Source: Candidatus Helarchaeota archaeon | Lineage (GTDB): Archaea; Asgardarchaeota; Lokiarchaeia; Helarchaeales; JABXJV01 | NCBI GenBank assembly: GCA_013375355.1 | Contig: JABXJV010000063.1 | Span: forward strand, 1 to 5,786 | Direction: 5' to 3' | Length of the DNA: 5,786 nt | Part shown: positions 1 through 5,522 of the stretch, one piece after another | Layout of the letters: every line of letters starts with the position of its first letter | Numbering within the stretch: position 1 is the first letter of the stretch | Notes under the pieces: generated by a model | What the model was told of the DNA's origin: nothing | The model's input: the letters and a program-made list of their open reading frames with translations, nothing else | The model's database searches: none | Program-made: the position numbers and the translations under genes

Positions 1-245
1 CAGGATTGATATTTTATCTGATTGCGGTCAATGCTCAAATTTATAAGCCTATAAATATAGATTATATAGCAAGTAAACTCGATGCAAATGGAATTTATAT
101 TGATAGAAACAGAATAAAATGCAGGATTGCTGATATAAGAAGGAAAATAAGAGAGAAACTTAAGGATAGAGTTGACCCATATTTTCTGATTGAGAATGTG
201 AGAAGATTTGGTTATAGAATCAACGCTTCTGTTATAAAAAATTGA
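1..245 (+). CDS. OmpR/PhoB-type winged-helix DNA-binding domain, 3' end of a gene (5' partial)
   Basis: The reading frame is open to the left edge (first whole codon at base 3), so the gene begins outside the window; the TTG at 6 is unlikely to be the true start. The visible 80 or so residues match a C-terminal transcriptional-regulator winged helix. A first helix region (LIAVNAQ) is followed by IDYIASKLD in the place of the turn and second helix. Next comes a basic recognition-helix segment (RNRIKCRIADIRRKIREKL), and the wing ends in the diagnostic ENVRRFGYRI, compared with the usual VRGVGYRF. In the family this domain binds tandem DNA sites, usually behind a receiver or other sensor domain; whatever lies N-terminal is not visible. 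The protein ends directly after the wing, as is normal. No terminator hairpin is evident in the 67 bases before the next gene. The domain assignment is firm; partner domain and target genes are unknown. Confidence 0.8.
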   Translation, partial: GLIFYLIAVNAQIYKPINIDYIASKLDANGIYIDRNRIKCRIADIRRKIREKLKDRVDPYFLIENVRRFGYRINASVIKN

Positions 246-312
246 AATTTTCATCAATTAACTTAAAATAAGATTAAGAATAAAGGTTTGATAATAGACC
301 ATTTTTAAATAC

Positions 313-816
313 ATGACAAACCTCGAAATAAAAGCAAACTGCAAAGACTTAAAGAGAATAGAAGAAATATTAAATTCGCTCGATGTTAAGTTTATAAGTG
401 AAGGTTTTCAGCGAGATACCTATTTTAAAGTTCCCAGAAGTAATTTGAAACTCCGTGAGACTAATACTGGTGAAGATTTTCTTATATGGTATAAAAGAAG
501 GAAAAAGGTTGAACCAAAACTTAGTGAATATCATATTTATCAGACAGAAAAATCGCAGAACCTGAAAAATTTTCTTAAAAATTCATTTGGAATAAAAAGT
601 ATTGTTGAAAAGATTCGGAAGGTATATTTATATAAGAATGTAAGAATTCATCTTGATAAGGTGAAGGGATTAGGGAGTTTCATTGAACTTGAAGCGGTTC
701 TTTCAAAAAATAGAATAGATAAAGAAAGCAAAGAGAATATGAATTTTTTAGTCAAAAAACTATGCATTAAGAAGGAAAATTTGGTAAAGAGTTCTTATTC
801 TGAAATGGTCAAATAA
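313..816 (+). CDS. CYTH domain protein (class IV adenylate cyclase / triphosphate-binding superfamily)
   Basis: This is a complete 167-residue protein, the usual size for a single CYTH domain. CYTH proteins form a triphosphate tunnel metalloenzyme barrel that binds a triphosphate substrate with Mg2+ or Mn2+; known activities include adenylate cyclase, thiamine triphosphatase and inorganic triphosphatase. Visible marks are the N-terminal LEIKA strand (E5, K7), DTYFKVP (35-41), NLKLRE (44-49), IWYKRR (58-63), the K100/R102 pair, VRIHLDKVKGLGSFIELEAVL (110-130, with R111, H113, D115, E125, E127), and the closing SYSEM. The first Glu of the classical ExExK motif is Asn3, which I believe is common in the 'NIEIKA' type branch. 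The ATG at 313 puts LEIKA at the expected extreme N-terminus. No Shine-Dalgarno sequence is seen; a TTTTAAAT tract lies just upstream. Substrate cannot be decided from sequence, and the neighbours (a regulator tail and lipid A genes) give no clear hint. Confidence 0.85.
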   Translation: MTNLEIKANCKDLKRIEEILNSLDVKFISEGFQRDTYFKVPRSNLKLRETNTGEDFLIWYKRRKKVEPKLSEYHIYQTEKSQNLKNFLKNSFGIKSIVEKIRKVYLYKNVRIHLDKVKGLGSFIELEAVLSKNRIDKESKENMNFLVKKLCIKKENLVKSSYSEMVK

Positions 817-1329
817 CAAACTTATTTTAATTTATATGGATCGTTAGAGAAAATTTTGTAATAAGTCAAATTAGATAAACTTATGAACAATAAGTCTGTG
901 TTGATAATAGCAGGTGAGACTTCTGGAGATATTCACGGTTCAAACTTGATTCGGGAAATGAAAAATTTGATACCTGATTTGAAATTTTACGGAATCGGCG
1001 GCGAAAGAATGAAACAAGAAGGCACTGAACTTTTTTATAATGTAAATCAGATGTCATTGATCGGCGTAACAGAGATATTAAAGCACATACCTTTTGTTTA
1101 TAAGGTTATTAATAGGATAGTTTCAATAGTCAAAGAGAGAAATCCAAATCTGGTAATTTTGATTGATTATCCTGGATTCAACATTCGGCTGGGCAAAAGA
1201 TTAAAAAAATTAGGAAAAAAAATTTTTTATTACATATCACCCCAGGTTTGGGCGTGGGGGAAAAGGAGAATTAAGAAAATTGCCGAATTTACAGATAAAA
1301 TGGCTGTTATTCTCCCTTTTGAGGAAGAG

Positions 1330-1333
1330 ATTA
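1330..1333 (+). other. lpxB: First lpxB frameshift site
   Basis: The LpxB frame from 883 reads PFEEEIT here and then loses family similarity. Reading ATT-TAC instead of ATT-ACA, by adding one T to the TT pair at 1331-1332, gives PFEEEIYRSAGIDVTFIGHP, which agrees with the usual LpxB sequence around the conserved GHP. The change seen is therefore one missing T in a short T run. Confidence 0.85.
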
Positions 1334-1892
1334 CAGAAGTGCTGGAATTGATGTTACCTTTATCGGGCATCCACTGCTCGATGTTACTAAAACTGATGTG
1401 TCAAAAGAAGAATTTTTTAGCCTGTGCAAACTATCAAAAGATAAAATGACAATTGGTCTTCTTCCAGGAAGCAGAATTCAAGAGGTAAAAAACCTTTTAC
1501 CAGAGATGCTGAAGGTAATTAAGATTATTAATGGAAGAATCAATAACGTTCAAGGAATTGTTAGTACATCACCTATGATTGAAAAGATGGTTTATAAAGA
1601 GATTATTGGTGAAAATTCTGCGGTTTCTGCAGTTGAAAGTTTAAATTACCAAATAATGAAATATTCAGATTTGCTGATAGTTGCATCTGGGACAGCCACA
1701 CTTGAAGCCGCCATATTTGAAACTCCTATGATTATTGTTTACAAGGTTTCTCCTATTACCTATTTTTTTGCGAAATTGCTTGTGAAAATTCCAAATATTG
1801 GTCTGGTAAATATTATTGCAAAAGAAAAAATTATTCCCGAGATTATACAGAGGAGGTCGCTCGCTGAAGATATCGCTCATGAAATAGAAAAA

Positions 1893-1899
1893 TTATAAA
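1893..1899 (+). other. lpxB: Second lpxB frameshift site
   Basis: The second LpxB segment ends HEIEKL and stops at TAA 1896-1898. Adding one T (TTA-TTA-AAA in place of TTA-TAA-AA) removes the stop and reads EKLLKYPEIMNKM into the remaining C-terminal helix of LpxB, which then ends at 2020. This is again a single missing T beside another T. Confidence 0.8.
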
Positions 1900-2080
1900 A
1901 TATCCGGAAATTATGAATAAAATGCGGGAAGATTTGAAAAAGGTTAAAAAAGCGCTTGGAAATACTGGAGCATCAAAAAGGGCTGCAGAACTTGCTTTGG
2001 AACTTATGAACAAAGAGTGAGGTTTTATAATATTTATTAATCTTATTAATTATTAAGTGAAAATTAATATATTTTAAAAT

Positions 2081-3808
2081 ATGAAAGATAAGATTTTATT
2101 ATTTCTTGCTGATTATTTATTCAGTTTTCTCGTAAGGTTGTTGAAGGTCACCATAAGGTTTGAATTACTCGGAACGAATTATCTCAATACTATAATAGAA
2201 AGAAGAGAGGGTTGTATACCAGTCTTTTGGCATGGAGAGATGATGATCCCTATGATGTATCACACCGATAAGGGATTTTATGTGCTTGTCAGCCGACACA
2301 GAGATGGGGAGATTATTGCAAGAATTCTTAAGGGTCTTGGCTATAATCTGATAAGAGGCTCAAGTACAAAAGGTGGGAAAAAGGTATTTCTGGAGATGGT
2401 AAGTCTCTTGAGAGTGAATAATGTCGTTGCTGTGACTCCGGACGGTCCACGCGGACCATATAGAAAATTTAAAATAGGTGCGGTCTCTTTGGCGCAGAAA
2501 TCAGGATGTCCTATAATCCCAATCTTCATTTGTGCAAAAAATAGAAAAGTTCTAAAGTCCTGGGATAAATTCATTATTGTTAAGCCATTTTCAAAGTGTG
2601 TAATATCATACGGAGAGCCTATATATATAGAGGAAAATTTAGAAAAAGATGACCTTGAAAAGTTTTCAAAAGAATTGGAAAATAAGATTTTACTTAAGAA
2701 CAAAGAAATTGAAAAACACTTTACAAAAGAAAAATTGAATAAAATCCGGAATAAAGAAATTTATTTCAATAGGTTTATTTCGATAATTTTCCTCCCTTTT
2801 TCGTATATATATAGATTTATCATATTGATAAGAGAATACTTATATAAGAAAAATATATTTAAAACACACTCTCTTTCAAAGTTTGTTGTAAGTATAGGAA
2901 ATTTGACATTGGGTGGAACCGGGAAAACTCCAATGACTATCTGGCTTGCTGATTTTATTCGAAAAAGAGGGATTAAAACTGCTATATTGAGCAGAGGATT
3001 TAAGGGTAAAGGCAGAAAAGCAAAGATTATATATGATGGCATAAATATAATTGGGAATGTTAAAGATTCTGGTGATGAACCAATGCTGATGACAAGGAAA
3101 TTAAAAAATGTGCCCATTATTGTTGGTAGAAAAAAGTATAAAAGTGGGATATTAGCGGAGAAAAATTTTAAATCTGACGTATTTATCCTTGATGATGGAT
3201 TCCAGCACATTGCTCTCAAGAGGGACTTAAATATTCTTCTTTTAAATGGGGATAAGCCTTTTGGTAATGGAAAAATTTTCCCTGCTGGTTCATTAAGAGA
3301 ACCTATATCGAATATTAATAGGGCTGATATTATTGTGATGACAAAAACAGGTGATCTTTCTGAAGAGATGATTGATGAGGTAAGAAAATATACACAAGCA
3401 CAGATATTCCTTATGATGTATAATGTTTTGTGTCTGCGAACGCTTGATGGGAATGAAGTGATTCTTCCTGATGAATTATCCTGTTTAAAATCTACAGTAT
3501 TTTCAGGTATTGCCGACCATCAGTATTTCATCAAAACAGTTATTAACAGTGGTGTTGAAGTACTCGATTATATCAAATTCCCGGACCATCATAATTATAA
3601 AAAGAGAGATATCAAAAAGATAATATCATCATTCACAAAATCTAAAGCAGATTTAATCATTACTACCGGTAAAGATGCTGTGAAAATCAATGATAGTCTC
3701 TGGAAGCCATTCCCATTTTATTATGTCGATATTGGAGTTGAAATTTACGATTCAGAGAAATTCGAAGAAATGGTGATGGATAAAATAAAAGAAAAATCCT
3801 TCCTTTAA
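2081..3808 (+). CDS. lpxK: Fusion of DUF374 lysophospholipid acyltransferase and tetraacyldisaccharide 4'-kinase (LpxK)
   Basis: The 575-residue protein has two full enzyme halves. Residues 1 to about 215 are a DUF374/LPLAT acyltransferase: VFWHGEMM (48-55), VSRHRDGEIIARIL (70-83), IRGSSTKGGKK (91-101), VTPDGPRGP (118-126) and the following SLAQKSGCPIIPI (136-148). Residues from about 228 are LpxK, which phosphorylates the 4' position of the lipid A disaccharide with ATP. It has a hydrophobic N-terminal membrane-associated helix (231-250) and a P-loop GNLTLGGTGKTP (273-284). Further motifs are LSRGF (303-307), GDEPMLM (331-337), LDDGFQHIALKRDL (370-383), GNGKIFPAGSLREP (395-408), FSGIADHQYF (474-483), FPDHHNY (500-506) and ITTGKDAVKI (527-536). 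Stand-alone LpxK is about 325-350 residues, so this half is complete. From memory, DUF374 includes LpxJ, a late lipid A acyltransferase that can act before Kdo addition, so a lipid A substrate is plausible but not proven. The gene starts 60 bases after lpxB, probably in one operon. The ATG follows an AT-rich tract with no Shine-Dalgarno sequence. Confidence 0.9.
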   Translation: MKDKILLFLADYLFSFLVRLLKVTIRFELLGTNYLNTIIERREGCIPVFWHGEMMIPMMYHTDKGFYVLVSRHRDGEIIARILKGLGYNLIRGSSTKGGKKVFLEMVSLLRVNNVVAVTPDGPRGPYRKFKIGAVSLAQKSGCPIIPIFICAKNRKVLKSWDKFIIVKPFSKCVISYGEPIYIEENLEKDDLEKFSKELENKILLKNKEIEKHFTKEKLNKIRNKEIYFNRFISIIFLPFSYIYRFIILIREYLYKKNIFKTHSLSKFVVSIGNLTLGGTGKTPMTIWLADFIRKRGIKTAILSRGFKGKGRKAKIIYDGINIIGNVKDSGDEPMLMTRKLKNVPIIVGRKKYKSGILAEKNFKSDVFILDDGFQHIALKRDLNILLLNGDKPFGNGKIFPAGSLREPISNINRADIIVMTKTGDLSEEMIDEVRKYTQAQIFLMMYNVLCLRTLDGNEVILPDELSCLKSTVFSGIADHQYFIKTVINSGVEVLDYIKFPDHHNYKKRDIKKIISSFTKSKADLIITTGKDAVKINDSLWKPFPFYYVDIGVEIYDSEKFEEMVMDKIKEKSFL

Positions 3809-4173
3809 TCCCACCATAAGTTTCCTAATCTGAATAATTCATAAAATGTTTTTTTTAAATAGACAAATCATTGAATTTATTAAATTGGCGCAATACTGTC
3901 CCTGAATCATGTTTATGGTGCTAATACCATGGTCATTCTGATCCTGAAACATGTTCAGGATCTTCAGAATCTTTTATTGATAGATCATGAAATAAATTCA
4001 GGATGACAGAAAAAGGTGAAATAAATTTAAAATATTAATAACAGGATTTATGAATAGGTCAGGCTAAAGAACTGTTTAAAATTTTCCGATAATATTTAGG
4101 GAAATATATTTAATGAATAGAAGTCTATTTTTTTCAACTTTTTTACAAAAAGTAAAATTGAGTTTTAAAGAAA
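3809..4173. other. Gene-free stretch between lpxK and the small protein
   Basis: No convincing coding frame is seen on either strand in these 365 bases. It holds an unpaired run of eight T at 3849-3856, a small ACCATGGT palindrome at 3926-3933, and the palindromic repeat element at 3932-4008 (separate entry). It ends in a very AT-rich leader with a 7-base inverted repeat (4137-4143 with 4147-4153) about 20 bases before the next ATG. The leader presumably carries the promoter of the small gene, but no box can be assigned with confidence. Confidence 0.7.
3932..4008. repeat. REP/MITE-like palindromic intergenic element with two related hairpins
   Basis: The outer ends GTCATTCTGA (3932-3941) and TCAGGATGAC (3999-4008) are inverted repeats, 9 of 10 paired plus a G-T wobble. 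Inside are two hairpins of the same design, an 8-base arm around a variable 5-base loop. The first is ATCCTGAA-ACATG-TTCAGGAT (3941-3961), extended by one pair to 3940-3962. The second is ATCATGAA-ATAAA-TTCAGGAT (3984-4004) with one mismatch. TTCAGAATC lies between them. Elements beginning TGTCATTCTGA or TGTCATCCTGA with internal TTCAGGATC arms are, to my knowledge, common dispersed intergenic repeats in many bacterial genomes. Only this copy is in the window, so its dispersed nature is inferred. No protein is encoded. Confidence 0.75.
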
Positions 4174-4461
4174 ATGGCAGGAATTGAACAAAAAAATATA
4201 GATGAACTCCTGAATTCTATAACGGAAACCGATGATTTGGACGAGAATTCCGAAATATTTATTATTGAGGAAAAGATATACAAGCCACCAAGAAAACCGA
4301 TTTTAAAATTTAATATACCTTATAAATCACCTGTTGTCAAAAGTGAAAATTTAATATATAATCCTGAATCGAATATCTGCTGTTCTGAAGAAAAGGTCGT
4401 GGTCAGAGATTTAAACAACTATATGAAATATATTAGCAGGAATAATAAAAAGCAGATTTAA
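4174..4461 (+). CDS. Small hypothetical protein, function unknown
   Basis: This 95-residue protein is not recognised. The first 35 residues are acidic (NIDELLNSITETDDLDENSE, then EIFIIEEK). A basic, proline-bearing middle follows (YKPPRKPILKFNIPYKSPVVK, about 36-56), with a CC pair at 69-70 and a short basic tail. There is no signal peptide or membrane segment. The opening MAGIEQKNIDELLNS loosely resembles the N-terminal EIDxLL-type peptide of FliM/FliN flagellar switch proteins, which binds CheY, but nothing after it looks like those proteins, so this may be coincidence. The ATG at 4174 follows GTTTTAAAGAAA, at best a poor ribosome site. The gene stands alone after a long leader and converges with the radical SAM gene, stop to stop, with 5 bases between them. 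Codon use is like its neighbours. It is probably a real, lineage-specific gene, but it lacks homology support. Confidence 0.55.
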   Translation: MAGIEQKNIDELLNSITETDDLDENSEIFIIEEKIYKPPRKPILKFNIPYKSPVVKSENLIYNPESNICCSEEKVVVRDLNNYMKYISRNNKKQI

Positions 4462-4466
4462 ATATA

Positions 4467-5378
4467 TTAATCGGAAACCTCTCTTTTAATCCCTGCATCT
4501 TTTGCAATCTTTAGAGCATTTAAAAATTCCAAATGTGTAATTCTGCGGTTTAATTCATTATATTTACAAGCAAGATGACATGGTCGGTATTGAGCCATAA
4601 TATTCACGAAAGAGTTTGTTGATAGTTCATCGGCTATAAATTTCATCATATCTTTTGTGCCCGCCAAGTCTTCAGGCATAACAAGGTGCCTAATTAAGAG
4701 TCCTCTTTCTGCGATTCCAAAACTATTAATCACTAAATCACCAACCTGTCTATGCATCTCCTTAAGTGCTTCCTTTAAGATTTCGGTGTAATTTTCTGCC
4801 TTGGTAAATCTGGAGCCAATTTCGGATGAAGAGAATTTCGTATCCGGCATATAAATGTCTATGATGCCGTCAAGCAGTCTCAAGGTCTTGACTGATTCAT
4901 AACCTCCGCAGTTGTAAACGAGGGGTATTTTTAAACCCTTTACTATCGCTTTGGGAAGGGCTGATATAATCTGTGGGATGTAGTGAGTTGGAGTGACAAA
5001 GTTAATATTATGACATCCAAGTGACTGCAAATAAATCATAATATTCGATAAATCTTCAGTAGTAATCACCTTTCCTTCACCCAGATGACTGATGTCATAA
5101 TTCTGGCAAAAAGCGCACTTCAGATTGCAGTGTGTTAGAAATATTGTTCCTGAACCATGTCTTCCAACCAGGGGACTTTCTTCACCAAAGTGGGGAAAAG
5201 CACTCGAAATCTCAATCCTCCAGTCAGCACTACATATCCCCTTCTTGCCAGATATTCGGTCAACTTTGCATTCGTGAGGGCAAATAGTGCAATTTTTCAG
5301 CGTCTCATTGAGTTCTTGAATACGATTTTCAAGAGTCCCCTCGTTATAAAGTTTTATATATGTCGGAATATATCCCAT
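4467..5378 (-). CDS. Radical SAM protein, PflX-like (COG1313, pyruvate formate-lyase activase homologue)
   Basis: This is a complete 303-residue protein of the size usual for COG1313. The radical SAM cluster motif CNLKCAFC (C84, C88, C91; CX3CX2C) would hold the 4Fe-4S cluster that splits S-adenosylmethionine. Before it is a second cysteine set typical of this subgroup: CTICPHEC (C30, C33, C37) with GKKGIC (C49). Other marks are GSGTIFL (75-81), INFVTPTHY (125-133), VYNCGGYES (154-162), YMPDTKF (176-182), RHLVMPEDLAGT (230-241) and AQYRPCHLACKY-ELNRRIT (262-281), where C267 and C271 replace the more common non-Cys residues. PflX-type proteins are glycyl-radical-activase homologues whose substrate is generally unknown, and no glycyl-radical enzyme gene is visible here. 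The ATG at 5378 gives a normal N-terminus. The leader is AT-only-like, with TTTAAAATA about 18-26 bases upstream and no Shine-Dalgarno sequence. The 5-base gap to the converging gene leaves no room for a dedicated terminator. Confidence 0.9.
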   Translation of the reverse strand: MGYIPTYIKLYNEGTLENRIQELNETLKNCTICPHECKVDRISGKKGICSADWRIEISSAFPHFGEESPLVGRHGSGTIFLTHCNLKCAFCQNYDISHLGEGKVITTEDLSNIMIYLQSLGCHNINFVTPTHYIPQIISALPKAIVKGLKIPLVYNCGGYESVKTLRLLDGIIDIYMPDTKFSSSEIGSRFTKAENYTEILKEALKEMHRQVGDLVINSFGIAERGLLIRHLVMPEDLAGTKDMMKFIADELSTNSFVNIMAQYRPCHLACKYNELNRRITHLEFLNALKIAKDAGIKREVSD

Positions 5379-5442
5379 GATAAAATAAAAATAATATTTT
5401 AAATAGCGTTTTTTAGGAAATTAATACTAAAGAAATTCAACC

Positions 5443-5477
5443 ATTTCTAATTCTTTGCTACGCAAAGAATTAGAAAT
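5443..5477. repeat. Perfect 16-base hairpin, probable dispersed palindrome
   Basis: ATTTCTAATTCTTTGC (5443-5458) and GCAAAGAATTAGAAAT (5462-5477) pair perfectly around a TAC loop. The hairpin lies between the end of the DUF123 gene and the start of the radical SAM gene, both on the minus strand. It could stop transcription, but neither side has a clean T run directly after the stem. It looks more like a palindromic intergenic repeat of the kind with a CTTTGC-TAC-GCAAAG core that I recall from other AT-rich genomes. Confidence 0.75.
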
Positions 5478-5496
5478 AAGTTTAAAGTTTTCTTTG

Positions 5497-5522
5497 TTAC
5501 TTTCTTTTGAAAAAGAAAGTAA
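5497..5522. repeat. Second hairpin, overlapping the end of the DUF123 gene
   Basis: TTACTTTCTTTT (5497-5508) and AAAAGAAAGTAA (5511-5522) are perfect inverted repeats around GA. In practice this gives an 11-pair stem with a TGAA loop. With a 2-base gap the pairing extends towards TTTTCTTTG (5488-5496) and AAGAAGTTTT (5523-5532), suggesting a longer ancestral palindrome. It lies 19 bases from the first hairpin and supplies the stop and the last codons of the DUF123 gene on the minus strand. Confidence 0.7.

Larger units (their letters stand above)
883..2020 (+). pseudogene. lpxB: Lipid A disaccharide synthase, complete in content but with two apparent 1-base deletions
   Basis: LpxB joins UDP-2,3-diacylglucosamine to lipid X (2,3-diacylglucosamine-1-phosphate) to form the lipid A disaccharide at the inner face of the cytoplasmic membrane (GT19 family). 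The start at 883 gives the hallmark IAGETSGDIHGSNLI (9-23), then FYGIGGERM, MSLIGVTEIL (57-66), ILIDYPGFNIRL (92-103) and YYISPQVWAWGKRR (117-129). That frame then runs into unrelated sequence and stops at 1449. The family sequence resumes in another frame from 1341 (AGIDVTFIGHPLLDV, then GLLPGSR) and stops at 1898. It resumes once more from about 1898 (KYPEIMNKMREDL, then LGNTGASKRAAELALELM) to TGA at 2018-2020. Inserting one T near 1331 gives EEEIYRSAGIDV, and one T near 1894-1896 gives EIEKLLKYPEI. The repaired protein is about 379 residues, the normal length (E. coli 382). Both lesions are homopolymer-type T losses, so sequencing error is as likely as real decay. As written, no fragment would be a working enzyme. 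Confidence 0.9.

Noticed and set aside
1665..1880. Minus-strand open frame inside lpxB
   Set aside because: Shadow of the conserved LpxB C-terminal half; no recognisable protein features.
2341..2703. Minus-strand open frame of 120 codons
   Set aside because: Lies wholly inside the acyltransferase half, whose motifs on the plus strand are clear.
2761..3219. Minus-strand open frame of 152 codons
   Set aside because: Antisense to the LpxK P-loop and DDGFQH region; low-complexity translation.
3849..3856. Run of eight T after lpxK as an intrinsic terminator
   Set aside because: No stable stem lies directly upstream, so it was not called.
3941..4004. Two similar hairpins read as a minimal CRISPR array
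   Set aside because: The units are short palindromes with 5-base loops, with no equal-length spacers and no cas genes.
4137..4153. Inverted repeat ACTTTTT-TAC-AAAAAGT before the small gene as an operator
   Set aside because: Seven A/T-rich pairs in a very AT-rich leader are easily chance; no second copy is seen.
5157..5402. Plus-strand open frame of 81 codons
   Set aside because: Antisense to the cysteine-rich start of the radical SAM gene; no family likeness.
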